DNA of 64,000 bases from Neofusicoccum parvum (taxonomy: Eukaryota > Ascomycota > Dothideomycetes > Botryosphaeriales > Botryosphaeriaceae). The notes beneath the pieces are model-generated. The model was given only the letters and a program-made list of their open reading frames with translations. It was not told where the DNA came from and did no database searches. The stretch lies in contig CP087209.1 in assembly GCA_020912385.1 (NCBI GenBank), positions 248,001 to 312,000 of the forward strand, written 5' to 3'. Shown here piece by piece: positions 9,828 through 21,319 of the stretch (its first letter is position 1; every line of letters starts with the position of its first letter). The position numbers were made by a program, and so were the translations under genes.

Positions 9828-11122
9828 TTAGGCACGTCCACCAGATCCTAAATCAGCCGCGTTCTGGAGCGCCTCCGCTATACGATAGTATGCCGGCTTC
9901 GCAGTCAGATTTGGCCAGAAAAGCTGGGCATCTCCAAGCCCCGGCCTCGAACTCGGCACCCAGCTGACTGTGTCCCAGAAGTCCCACACCGTAACTCCGA
10001 CACAAGCCCCAACCTTCTGGCACGCCGCGACGACATTAGCATAGACTTCTGCCTGCTGCTCCAGCTTGGCCTCGTCACTTGGTAGTGGGATGCCAACGTC
10101 CAGCTCTGTGATGGCGATCTCGAGGTTCGGAATAGAAGCGAAGTAATGCATGGTCTGCAACATGGCGGTGTAGTCTGGAGCTTTGCCTACCGTCTCGTGT
10201 CCTTCTATACCTACACCATCGATGGGGATTCCGTTGGCCTGGAAGTTCAGGATCATTGAGCGCACGGCGTCTACCTTCGGATTGATGTCCGTCATGTTGT
10301 CATCGTTGTAGTAAAGCTTCGCCGTCGTATATTTTCGCGCTGTCTTGAAGGCAAATTCGATGTATTCTGGCCCGATAGTATCATACCTGAGCACGGAAAC
10401 AGCGTCATTAGCATCATTCGTATCTTTAAAAGTAGAAGGACCCACCAAATATGTGACTGCCATGTGCCGTTATTATGGAATGCTTCGTTTACAACATCCC
10501 AAGCGTAGCACTTCCCCTCGTATTTGGTCACAACATTCCGGATATGATTCTCCAGGATGGACATCAACTCCTCCCGAGACCAAGACTGGGAAGTGAGCCA
10601 GTCGGGCAGTGCTCTGCGCCAAACAAGATTGTGGCAACGACGAATTTGGCCGTTCTCGAGTGCGAGGTTCATGAATTCATCCGACTCAGTCCAGTTGAAT
10701 ACGTTGCGTGATGGCTCCGTAGATTCAAACTATGATTGATCTTGAGCTTAGTGGTAGAAATGTTGTAAGTCTGGATTGTTACTCTTTTGGGGTTGATGAC
10801 TTTGAAAGAGAAAATGTCGGTGTTGTGTTTTGGAAATATGTAGCATACTACGTCTGCCTCCCACCACTTGCTAAATCGATAGAGGCTGAACAAAACTTAC
10901 CTTGAGTGCATTCGCAGGAGTGATCTGGCCCCATTTGTGTGTGTCGTTGAGGATGGCAACGTACTCAGATTCGTTCAGCCTGTGGGCGGCGGTGCCGAAG
11001 TACATCAAACCTGCCCTGACCGCTAAATCGTTGAGTCCATCTATAGAAGAAGCTATGATAGCTGTAACATGAATAGCTCCGGTGAGAAAATGCAGTAGTA
11101 AGGCGCAAGAAGGCTTCATCAT
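9828..11122 (-). CDS. GH10 endo-1,4-beta-xylanase
   Basis: Exons 11122-10901, 10729-10446 and 10386-9828 give 354 residues. An N-terminal hydrophobic segment (about residues 5-24) is a signal peptide. The rest is one glycoside hydrolase family 10 barrel without a carbohydrate-binding module. Recognisable elements are Tyr-Phe-Gly-Thr-Ala near residue 40, Gln-Ile-Thr-Pro-Ala-Asn-Ala-Leu-Lys at the end of exon 1, Cys-His-Asn-Leu-Val-Trp, the acid/base Glu156 in Trp-Asp-Val-Val-Asn-Glu, and the nucleophile Glu263 in Ile-Thr-Glu-Leu-Asp. The usual Gln-Gly-His before the nucleophile strand is Glu-Gly-His here. The enzyme should cut the xylan backbone outside the cell. Intron 1 is long (171 nt). The chosen acceptor restores the Lys-X-Glu-X-Thr-Glu-Pro spacing of the family. 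Confidence 0.94.
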
Positions 11123-11199
11123 TCCGGATTAAAAAGAAAGATTTGAGGGCTTCCGATAATGCTTAGTGGAGATGCGAAAGTCCAGTAAGTGCGAGAGTA

Positions 11200-11207
11200 A
11201 TATATAA
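11200..11207 (-). promoter_or_regulatory. TATA box of the xylanase gene
   Basis: ATATATTA-type element on the minus strand about 80 bp upstream of the ATG at 11122. Confidence 0.45.
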
Positions 11208-12246
11208 TTCTCGAAGAATTACCGTAATGCCGCCTATGGACGGGGTATGATAGTGTCTTATCCTATACGGGGAGTCGTACCAGCATTTCACCAGCGCATG
11301 TCCTTGAATCGGCGGGGCCCTGTTGTTCAACAAAGTTTCTGAGCCTATTCGGTCTTTGCATGATGAAGACCAGAATGCCGAGTGCTCCAATTTGTGGGGC
11401 TGGAATATTTAAACCAATGACATCGATATGCGCGCTGCGGCTCGGTAGATATCATCTGAGCACCAGAAAATAAAGTTGCAGAAATAAGGTCTGTATGGAT
11501 TAAGCTTTCTCGGGTATTTGCGAAACTCTTAAAAAAGGTCGATGGGGAAACATGCCCCACTTGCAGCCGATTTCGAACGTTCCGCTCGGTTCAGGTATGA
11601 GAGCTTATTGCCGACGCCGAGGGAATATGGATTTCTATTTGCGAGAGAAAGGGCATTTGAGTGTTTCAACAGAGGCTTTAAATGCCGATCGGTTATAAAG
11701 ACAGAACTATAATAAAGCAGAAGAGAACGCGGGCTGTATAAACGTAGAATGCCTCATTACTTGTTCTCCTCCAATTGATTGAGAATAGTCAAGGATAGCA
11801 ATGCTATGTGAAAAGACTTGCGGGTTCCGCCGCCATGAGTGAGGGTGTTTGAAACAAAAGAGTTATCAAGAATATTCTATGGACGCATTACCAATTCAAA
11901 CGGAGGCGTATCTCGTAGATAACATCGTTTTGTTCCTGTCTTGCTTTCAGACCAGTTGTGTCGCATCCATAAATGGCCGGCTCGGCTGAATATTGAGTCA
12001 TATCACTCAAAACCATGTGGGATGTATCTTGAAAACATAGAACGACACTGAATTGCCTCTCTCAAACTGCCGTTCTGGTGATGATGTTTTGAGAAAACTC
12101 CGCGCAATTCCATCTTCAATCATTTCATAGGACTGTCTGCTTCCCTGAAGACAGCGATAAGTATTTCTAACGCCATTACACTAAGCGCTCAAATACAATA
12201 AACAGCTCAAACTCGACAAAGATCTGTGTTCGATGACAATGTGCTT
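11208..12246. other. Intergenic, about 1 kb
   Basis: Upstream of the xylanase and downstream of the CorA-like gene (both minus). AT-rich. Short ORFs near 11345-11560 show no coding character. Nothing recognised. Confidence 0.45.
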
Positions 12247-13909
12247 CTAAACTATCTCCGCCATCAACAATTTTTGCTTAATTTTTAATCTTGTGAATTT
12301 TTTCCACAAGTGCCAGCCCATGAACGTCAGGAGAGTGACTGGACCAATAACTGCCAGTAAAAGCCACCACTGGTCAGAAACATACAGACCTCTCCCAGAA
12401 CCACTTGATATGTCTCCCGAACTCGGATCCGGCTTTGTCGGCCCGGTGAAAATATTGGTGCCAAGTATACCGGCTACAAAGGATCCTGGTAGGAAAAGCA
12501 TGGTGACGACAGAGATGGTACTCATAGATGCGCTCTCGTACATAGCCTGCTCGGCCACTTTGGCGCTGCTCAGATTGAAAAGCTGGATACATGTAAGTTA
12601 CAGACTTTGGGACGTAAGGCGTCAGCTTACAAGATCCAGCAGCCGCTGTGCTCTGCATGCCACATCTTGCACCGAATTCCGGAAGTACGCAACCTGATTT
12701 TCGAAACGATCGAGATCCTCTTCCACACGGACGTATGACCAGCCTCTTTCGTCCGGATTTGGTATCCTCTTGACTTTCCTGAAAAACCGGTCATGCTGCT
12801 TCCGCAGCTGGTTGATCAGTTCGAGGATGAAGTTCAGCTGTATCTTGTCCTGCTCGAGACTGGCTAGAGCCAAGTGAATCATGCGCAGATCTACCGTGTC
12901 TGATTTCTCGTGCACTTTCTTTTCTTCCTTGCGGATGGTATCCCGAGGATCTCGCGCTGCCCGTCGATAATACTGTATGGTGGAGCTGAAGTGGAAGAGA
13001 GACAGTGCGAAAGGGTTATCTGCGAGTTTAGTGGTACTCGGCTGTTTAACGAGCTCTTTGAGTTTCTCAATGAGTCCCGTTTGAAGGTGCGACGGTAAGT
13101 CGTTGTAGGAGCGGTATTTTAAAAGAATTACGCTCTTTTGAGTCTTCACATCATAACGAGTGATTATGGTCATTTTGAGGTCAGCTTCGTTGCGAAGCTC
13201 GCGGAAGTATGCGCGGGCACGAATAGCGTACCAGAACTCTGCCAAAAGGCTCTGTTAGCTTCTGGATATTACTATTGCTTTAGCGAATAGATACCGAAGG
13301 CGCTTTCGTTCCCACTATCATCGGAAATGATTCGCGATCCAAATATTTGCTCCTGACCTCTCACGTGAGATGCTGTTGCAGGCGCAATATCGTGTGCCAA
13401 TAATATCTTCCGTAACGTGTTCTGGGAAACATTCAATTGTGACTTTGCGATATTCGGAATACCGTGGCTGCGGCGGTATATATCGGTGGAAGAATTGGTA
13501 TTGGCGTTAATTAGCTCATTCGCAAGTGGCTCTTTCTTCTGCGAGTCTGTCATTTTCCCCAGTACTCGTTCATGTGGAGTCGGTTCCAGAAGTATGAAGC
13601 GGACTTGTGGCTGTGGTTTCCTTGGATCCTGGATTGATGTGAGATGTTGAGGTTTGTACTTTCATTTCAGAGTAAGCTTACCAAAAGACGTTCTATCTCA
13701 TCATCGTTGCAATACCGTATATCACCTTTCCCGTTGTCATGATCCAGTATCAAGACTGATGATTCTTTGGCGTAAGTCTCTGTTCTCCACGAGGTAGACT
13801 TCTTCTCCAATTCTTCGTGCCAAAAGCGTCTGTCATCGAAGTCAGCACAATTAGCTGGATTGTCTGATGATTGATTTGCGAGGTTGACTCTGCAGTCAGT
13901 CTGGCCCAT
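12247..13909 (-). CDS. CorA-like (MIT superfamily) membrane protein
   Basis: Exons 13909-13682, 13628-13295, 13238-12631 and 12582-12247 give 501 residues. The first ~390 residues are a soluble, helix-rich, charged domain. The C-terminus has two membrane segments, about 411-430 (Ser-Thr-Ile-Ser-Val-Val..Leu-Pro-Gly-Ser-Phe-Val-Ala) and 462-482 (Trp-Trp-Leu-Leu-Leu-Ala-Val-Ile). This is the CorA-type Mg2+ transporter layout (PF01544). The Gly-Met-Asn selectivity motif after TM1 is Gly-Thr-Asn here (431-433). The loop between the helices is Pro/Ser/Gly-rich. Such divergent CorA-like proteins are common in fungi and may not transport Mg2+. I chose the ATG at 13909; an in-frame ATG at 13981 would add 24 residues. 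Confidence 0.85.
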
Positions 13910-13981
13910 GATGCCGGCTGACCCTGTTAGGGATGGCCTTAAAAACCTAGATTGAGGACTGACTGTGAAGGTCAGGTCCAA

Positions 13982-14750
13982 GGCTGCAGAACGCTAAATA
14001 TATTTTTCTGTTGGCGAGGCTGAAATTTCAGGCAAACCCAATGAAGCCATGAAATCCTTCAGCGTTACACAAAATTTTATACTAAACCCATTTTAGATTG
14101 ACCGGCTGACAGGCTCAGGGCTGAAGATAGGCAAAGGTCTCAGATTTGAGCCGAAAGGAACGTGATAAGGCTGCTGACATTCAGCCACGACATCCATCCC
14201 TACAATCCAGCAAAGTTGAAACTAATTTGGTCAGAAGTATGATGCGATGCTAATGTATGGTTGGCATTGAATAGCTTGTCAGCACAGGTTCACTGCCTTG
14301 TGAGGCTGTGCTGTTTGAAGTGAACGAAGATCCTTACCGGCTGTGAATATGTATGAACAAAAGCAAAATTACAGCCCAGATTCACTCATGATTGTGCCGT
14401 GAGATAGGAGTATGTTTTTCATTCATCCGATAGTTACTTCCCGATCCGAGTTGATATTCCATCGTTGATTATGTTTGCTATCGAATCAAAATCACCCTAA
14501 ATCACCAGGCTCACGTGAGAGGCACGTGAGTTCTCCAGGCTTCTTTATTGGGCCACTAATGCAATGCCCCTTCATGGATATATCTATAGTTTTGTAAAAG
14601 ATAAAGACTACCCATTTCTGCTTTGTAGAAAGCGTTATTGAGTTAGTTTAGTTTGGAAAATATGGTCATGAGTAGCACAGCCTTACTTACCCCGCCCCTT
14701 CAGACCCCACTTTCGGATTTGTTCCTTCGTCTCTTACCACAACCTTAGAT
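13982..14750. other. Divergent promoter region of the CorA-like and 2H-phosphoesterase genes
   Basis: About 0.77 kb between the two starts. Apart from the paired CACGTG sites listed separately, I see only AT-rich sequence with poly-purine/pyrimidine runs. Confidence 0.5.
14512..14528. promoter_or_regulatory. Two CACGTG (E-box/bHLH) sites 11 bp apart
   Basis: CACGTG occurs at 14512-14517, where the flanks extend it to TCACGTGA, and again at 14523-14528. The centre-to-centre distance of 11 bp places both on one face of the helix. They lie about 230 bp upstream of the 2H-phosphoesterase ATG and 600 bp upstream of the CorA-like ATG. CACGTG is the core of fungal bHLH factors (Cbf1/Pho4/SREBP-like types). 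Function here is inferred. Confidence 0.4.
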
Positions 14751-16134
14751 ATGGAGAGATTCGACCAGTCAACAAGGCTTTTCTCGTTTCCCGCTCTGCC
14801 GGCTGGTCCTCCTTCTAAACAAAACTGGTATCAAGAGCTGCTAGACCATCCTGCTTGTCAAAATAGTCCGGTTAGTGGTCATTTTCTCCCATAATACCCT
14901 GGATTCCAATTTTCAAGCATTGGAACTCGCACCAATAACATCCAATTGTTCGATCTTGGGGTACCAACGCCTTGAGTGAGAGGAGAAGAAGTATCAGTTA
15001 TCAGCATGCCTGCTTTCAACAACTATATGAATAAGTGGCTCCGATAAGAGTGCATCATCGCTCAAAACTTACATCTCTCCTCAAATCTAATTTTTGGCGC
15101 AGCGGAAAATCCAAGAAGCATATGAACACCATCGGCTCAGCAGTCTCTCTTATTCCATCTCAAACTTCAACCATAGAGCCACGATACCCAACTCTGAGTC
15201 CGACAGCTCTAGCCGCCCAATCACACCGGATACTGCGCTCATAAAACACCTGGCTCGTTCCTTAACGGACTCGCGCTCCGAGGAACTTCTGTCTTCCTTA
15301 CCGGCCAACTGTCTCGTACTCTGGGCTCGACCGCCGCCACATATCCTTACCCTCATAGAGGCTCTCCAAACTCGCCTCTCCAACCTTATTGGGAGTGGTC
15401 TTCATCTTATACCTCTCTCACATGTTCACTTATCTGTCCTCGAGCTTTCGCACAACCATACTATCTCTCAATTGGTCGATGTCTACCAGGCGGTAGGGGA
15501 AGAACTTCTGCGAACCATGCTTCAGCTCCCTCTCGCAGAGAAACCGGCGTCGCACGGACGAGAAACGGAACCCCAACTCGTAAAGCCTCAGTTGATGGTG
15601 GATCGAAAGGGTGTGGCTGTGACTTTCGTACCGGATTGTGTCTTATCGGCAGAGGAGCAAGAGAAAGAGGCTGATAAGCAAAAGGACAAGGATAATGTGG
15701 ACTGTGTCGCGAGGAAGCCGTTCACTTATCACCACCTTCGAGCGTCGTTGCATGATTTGGCACTTTCGAGCGGCGTGGAGATCGATACGTGCTACACCGC
15801 GCCTACAGCCCATATCACCATCGCCCGCTTTGTGTCATCTGCTTTCTTTGACGACGATTTACACAGCAAAAATGACTCCAGTTCTGAATCATCAGCCGCG
15901 GTCCCGAATAAGGACCTGCGCCGAGCAAGAGGTTCCAAAGCGGCCTTGTGGGTTGATCTAATCTGTAGTATCAACGAAGAGCTACGCATACGATCTCAAG
16001 ACTCAGAAGCAAGAAAAGATCTTGAGTGGGTGGTAGGGCAGGGAACAGGGCTCGAGGTCCAACTGGGATACGTCAAATTTGGGAGGGAGAGGGAAAAGGC
16101 CAAGATGACTGGGCCTGAAATTCTGTCCAGATAA
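14751..16134 (+). CDS. 2H phosphoesterase (RNA ligase/cyclic nucleotide phosphodiesterase-like)
   Basis: Exons 14751-14870 and 15103-16134 give 383 residues. The 2H superfamily signature is present as two His-hydrophobic-Ser/Thr-hydrophobic motifs: His-Leu-Ser-Val with His149 and His-Ile-Thr-Ile with His277. Each follows a predicted strand, as in LigT/2'-5' RNA ligase-like and cyclic phosphodiesterase enzymes. A charged Lys/Glu/Asp insert separates the halves (about 225-240). No signal or membrane segment is seen. The family opens 2',3'-cyclic phosphates or forms/breaks 2'-5' bonds; the substrate is not determinable. The join of exon 1 (ending Cys-Gln-Asn-Ser-Pro) to Arg-Lys-Ile-Gln-Glu-Ala-Tyr-Glu is phase 0 and matches fungal relatives as I remember them. 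The 232-nt intron is long for this window and could hide a further small exon. Confidence 0.8.
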
Positions 16135-16339
16135 GGACTCTCATTATTAGCTGCCTACGTGTGAGAGGGCTGCACCAGGCATCCCGATTGGGGAAAGCGC
16201 AGGCAACCACGCGACGCGATTTCCTCGGTTCGCTTGGAAAACGGGTGACGCGAATGAACAAACCCCTGGCGCCCGGCAGGTCTGAGCATATCAACAACAC
16301 ATCCTCGACACTCTGCTCCAGTCTATGTACAGATCCACC

Positions 16340-19267
16340 ATGGGGTCTTGGGACTGCTACTGTGCCATCTGCGGCTCTACCATTTCCGGGGCCATCATTT
16401 CTGAAAAGCCCCGCACAGCCCGCTTCCACAAACGTCGAGCAGAAGAGCGTCGTGAGGCTGCCGCAGCCGCTGCGGGACAAGATGCTCCTGTTTACGAAGA
16501 GAGCGACGAGGACAGCGACGACAATGAATCCCTCGACAGCTACGACGAAGAATACAGCTATGACCCGGCTATTCTCAGCGACGAAGATATCGAATGGACG
16601 AGCTCTCTCCACATCCTGGGCTTCAACCCAGATGCAAACAACGTCACCAAGTGCGTCGCCCCTTCTCCAAGCTGTGTCATGTCTGATAAATTTTTCCAGG
16701 GCTTTCGTTGCGGGGCCAGGGTTTTATGGGGATTATGTGTGTTCAACTGACCTTACTCACCAATTCATTGCTGACAGAGCAGGGCGATTACGGCCTGGAG
16801 AATGATACAGTCGACGGTGTGCCAAAATCCACGCCCTTCTGCCAGTGTGATACATCTGACTGAGGTTGTTAGATCCTAGTCGGCCGGACGAGAATGCATT
16901 CCCCTGGTTCATCTCCTTTTTGCCTACAGTTGCCGGTCGTTCATGCGCTGACCTTGTCTTCCAGCTACCGCACGGATGGTTCTGGGGCTCCGCCGGTGTT
17001 CCCGTTCCATTGGTGTTGCTTTGAGCTTTTGCTGAAAGTTCTTACCAACACTACTGACCTTGGCCGACTTGACAAAGAGCTCCTCTACAACGTCATGCAA
17101 GACCTAGCTCAGGACGACACTCGCTGCTTGAGCTTGGATTATGGAGAAGCAGGGGCTGCGCAGAGTCAATTTTGGGAATCGTTGCCTGGACAAGAGGTAG
17201 ATAGCCCTCAATTCTCGCAATGCAGCTCCCACTAAACGTTGCCTCTAGTTTTTGGTCGTGAAACCTGCCTTTGTCCCGCTGCTTGCAGACATCCTTCCCG
17301 TCGCAATCGGAGGAGAAACTTTCAAGAACTCGCCGCAGGCCGAAACACCTGTAACTCTGGAAGCTCGCATTGCCAACGATCCATTCACCAATATGCCGTA
17401 CGACATCTTATACAAGATTCTCTGCTTCCTTTCCTTCGACTCCATCTCAAACTTGAGTATCGCATCTTGGCCCGTCCATGTCTCCCTCCGCAACAACGGC
17501 GGCTTTTGGAGGCAGCTTGCCAGAAACTCCATGCCGTGGTTCTTCGAGCTGCATGGCCTGATGGAGGACGAGAAGCTAATGGAAGGTCGCAACTTCCACA
17601 AGCTCTACTTATGGCTAGAGAAGATGACGAGACCAAAGCCTTGGGTGAACGAGTCATTCATGGCTGTTGCGAACCGGCGTCGAATCTGGGGAGTCTGCGA
17701 GCAGCTTGCAGGCTTGTATCACACTCGAATGAGCAAGCGTGCCAACCGAGAAGAGTTCGGCGAAGTGGCTAATCTTATCTGGAAGCACGCCAATAATCCG
17801 CAGATGCCACTGGTCGTATATCCGCAGCCGACCGCCAACACGGAAACGGTCTCGACGCAGTGGGTGCGGTCGTTGGAAGAGCTCGACTCGGGAGTCGCCC
17901 TTTTCAACGCGTTCTGGAATGATGACGGCTCCCTGGCCGGGTTGTCAATGTCCCTGTCCGGGGGCAGTCAAAGGCTTTTTGGAAGAGATAATGCTGTAGA
18001 AGGCGTGCCGAAGCACACTGTGACAACCAAGTCACTTTCAGAGTTCAAAGGACTCATTCTGTACCTGAAGCCCATGCAAATTGAGAAACGAGGCGCGGAG
18101 ACCTTCATCGTGGGGATCACCGTAAGTCACATTATTCTTCACCTTTCAGAGTCACATTACTGATACAGTCGAAGGTCATCTGCGACTCCACACAATACAT
18201 CCTCGGAGACACCGACGAGGAATACCCTCAGCGCCCGCTGCTGATCAACGAAGGAAAGAACCTCGTAGGAGTGGTGGGGCACATAGCAGTAAATTCAGCC
18301 CCACATCTTACTTTTTCAGTCACATGCTGAGCCAATATCACCAGAACGACAAGATTTGCCGCCTTGGCCTCCTCCAGTTTTCCCGGCCACCACACGACGA
18401 TTTCGACCTCCTCCGGCCCGGCTCCCCACGCGCTGACATTCCCTACCTACAGAAACACTTGTGGAAATACAGTTCAAGAGGAAATCTCGGCACTCACACC
18501 GGCTCAGCCATTCCTATCAAAATCTGGGATCACCCATCTCTCCGCGTGATCTTCTCCCGCGATCCCAGGTACAGCGCTCGCAGTGTCCCCGAAGAAGTAC
18601 TCCCCTTGGAAGCCCTCATTTGGGCAAAGGACGCGGAGGAGCTGCGGACCATCAAACGCATCTCCGCATACGTGACCGAGGGGGGCACGATATCCGGGAC
18701 AGGGGTCGACGGGCAGTCGTTCTCGAGGGTGTATCACGACGTCTGCGGAGCCCGCGTCGAGTACGTCCCCGACTGCAAGCAGCCTAAGCGGTTCGTCGGG
18801 ATCGGCAAGGAGGTTTGGGATGATGACACAGGGGGCGATTGGGAGGAAGACAATATGGTGCATTTCGAGATCAACGGGCCTGGAGGTGAGGGGGTTACGA
18901 GGGTGGAGGTGGCCATGCACGAGAATCCCAAGGCGATAAAGGTAAGGGCTTTCGGCTCCTCTGCGTTGGTGGTTACCGCTGAACTTTCCAAACAGCTTTT
19001 CACCAATCGGGGACGCGAAACGTACTGGGGGGAGCAGAAGGTGGAAAACTGGCGAGTCTTGGAGGTGCCACAAGGTGAGACCATCGTCGGACTGGTGTTT
19101 GCGTTCGGTCAATCGAGTGGGTGGAACAATGAGACGAAAACTAACGTAAGTGAAGTCCTTTTTTGATTTACATGACAGCAACGCGGCGGGAGTGGCTGAT
19201 AATCCTCCAGAAATACAGGAAGATGTCCTCCATGGGTATCATTACATTGCCGCTAGGAGCTGAATGA
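16340..19267 (+). CDS. F-box-domain protein (nine exons)
   Basis: Exons 16340-16650, 16700-16736, 16783-16816, 16873-16906, 16965-17196, 17249-18121, 18169-18288, 18345-19145 and 19211-19267 give 832 residues with continuous phase. The start Met-Gly-Ser-Trp-Asp-Cys-Tyr-Cys-Ala-Ile-Cys-Gly is a Cys-rich N-terminus typical of a fungal F-box group, followed by an acidic stretch and Phe-Pro-Phe-His-Trp-Cys-Cys-Phe. A degenerate F-box lies around residues 260-305 (Pro-Tyr-Asp-Ile-Leu-Tyr-Lys-Ile-Leu..Phe-Asp-Ser-Ile). The large C-terminal part has no named domain. F-box proteins recruit substrates to SCF ubiquitin ligases; the target is unknown. The three 34-37 nt exons are placed by phase and by family-like residues, so their boundaries are the weakest part. 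Confidence 0.78.
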
Positions 19268-19657
19268 TGCTTTAGAAACGGGGCATCATCCATACACAGC
19301 TCCAATCTCTTGCAAAGTACCTTTTAAAATACAGCAACATTCATTCAGACCAGGCGCGAACTTGACTCAGGAATGATTCTATAAGTTCTTACTAAAAACA
19401 TCCTTTGCGCACAACGTGCGGCCGAGACTCTCGGCGACAGTCAGTGCTTAAACCCCTCAATGTTTTAGGAACAAACTTCGCATGGCAACACGAAAGACGA
19501 GAAGTTCTTCCATCAGCGTAACTTACCCAACATTAATTTGAGGCTTGGCGCCAAATACAACAAGAGTGAACCAAACCAGATTTCTATTACTGAGGCTATG
19601 TATATCATTACTCTCCAAGCTCGTCACAGCACAATACGCCCTCCAGTCCGAACAATG
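19268..19657. other. Convergent 3' spacer
   Basis: 390 bp between the F-box gene (plus) and the amino-acid permease gene (minus). Nothing recognised; probably 3' UTRs. Confidence 0.45.
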
Positions 19658-21319
19658 TTACGTGGAGCCCGAGTTATCTGCGCATGAGAACGCCGAGCCT
19701 GCATCAAACAATTAGCACTCACTTTCTTCTCATCCGACTCTCAAAAGAACCATAAGGAACTCAGAACTTACCAATCAACCCGCTCGCATACGCATCAATA
19801 ATCTCCTGCACAACACCATACGTCCCGCCCGCCAAGAAGAACACCCCGAGCACCACCAAAAACCAATGAAACCAATACGCGCCCCTCTGCGCCAGGGTGC
19901 CGGTCCTCCAGCTCCCATAATCATACAACCACAGCCACCCAGGCAGACTGATCGCCAACGGCGCAAAGCACACGGTCCCGGTCAGCGCAATCAGGTAGTT
20001 GAAGATGGGGATGCTCTGGGCGAGGATGAAGCTCAGGCTGCCGAGGCACAGGACGGTGCCGAGCCAGGTGCCCCAGTGGACGAGGGTGTTGGACTGCAGG
20101 TGGCGGCTGTTGCGCAGCACGCGCACGAAGACGTACTTGGACGCCACGTGCAGGTACAGGCACGCCGACACGATCAGCCCGACCAGCCCGATGCCGTACG
20201 CCACCTTCTTGACCGTCGGCCCCGCGCTGCCGAGCGACGGCGAGGCTACCCATGCGCCGCACCAGCGGTAGACGACGAGCGAGAAGGAGAGGTAGGCGGC
20301 GGTGACGAGGGACATGCAGACGTAGCTGCCGGGCGTTAGAGGGGGGGTGTGGGGGAGGGGTGGGAGGGAGGGGCGGCTCACAGGGCTTTCTTGAAGTCCT
20401 TGGGGTTGCGCATCTCGGAGATGACGGGCAGGAAGGCGGATGTGCCGGCGGAGGAGACGAAGATGGTGGCGGAGGCGGTCATGCCGGCGACGAAGGTCGG
20501 GTAGGCGATGGCGTGGTAGCCCAGCTCGTAGGGCCCGGTCTGCGGCGCGGCGGCGGGGCGGTCGCGGGTGGTGACGGCGATGACGACGATGAAGACGGCG
20601 ATGAAGATGGAGAGGAAGCCCGCCCAGGTGAGCCAGGCCACCTTTTCGAACTTGCGGACTGCGGCTGCCATGCAGACTACGACGGTGGCGATGAAGGCCC
20701 ACCAGTTGGTGCAGGCGGCGTGCTCGGAGAGGGCGTTGAGGCCGGTGGCGACGCCGATGATGCCGGAGCCGGAGCAGAGGACGTACCTGGGAGATGACGT
20801 CTGTCAGCTTTCTACTTGTTGAGGAGGTGAACGGTTTTGGTGCAATACTCACGCTACGATGAAGAGGAAGCCGGTGATTTCCCGTGCCACCACGCCGCCG
20901 ACGTGCTCAGCCATGTCAGCAATAGAGTGGCAGTGGGCGTGGTTGTTCCTGAAGTTTCCCTGGATCACGGCCGTGTAGGTGTTTAACGCGCCCCATCCGA
21001 TGACTGAGAGCGCGCCGCCCACAGCACCCAAGCTGTACATAGCTGTGGGGATGGAAAGGACTCCGGTGGCGAAGATGACCTTCAAGAAAATCACGGTGGC
21101 TTTGACCTGCAACGAAATCAATTGGCATCATATGCAGAGCTGCTAGTTGAATTGGGAGCTTACCCATCCAACGGTCCTGAAATCAACGCCGTCCGTCGTC
21201 TTCTTGAACACCTCAAAGTCATTCTCGGCCTCCTTGTCGTACATGATGGCCTCGGAATCTCCAACACCATGGTCCGGCGGTGTCCCCGCAATGTCGAGGC
21301 TCGATTTCTTCTCCGACAT
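19658..21319 (-). CDS. AAAP-family amino-acid permease
   Basis: Exons 21319-21164, 21106-20853, 20786-20382, 20325-19772 and 19698-19658 give 469 residues. A ~50-residue hydrophilic cytosolic N-terminus precedes about eleven hydrophobic segments. The first carries Ala-Thr-Gly-Val-Leu-Ser-Ile-Pro, typical of the amino acid/auxin permease family (PF01490). The family resembles the fungal neutral amino-acid permease Mtr/AVT group, so uptake of neutral or aromatic amino acids at the plasma membrane is likely. Without the last intron the protein would end Gly-Leu-Ile-Gly-Lys-Phe. I include the 41-nt terminal exon because it restores the Gly-Ser-Ala-Phe-Ser-Cys-Ala-Asp-Asn-Ser ending I remember from this subfamily. 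A TATA-like TATATA lies about 125 bp upstream. Confidence 0.92.
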
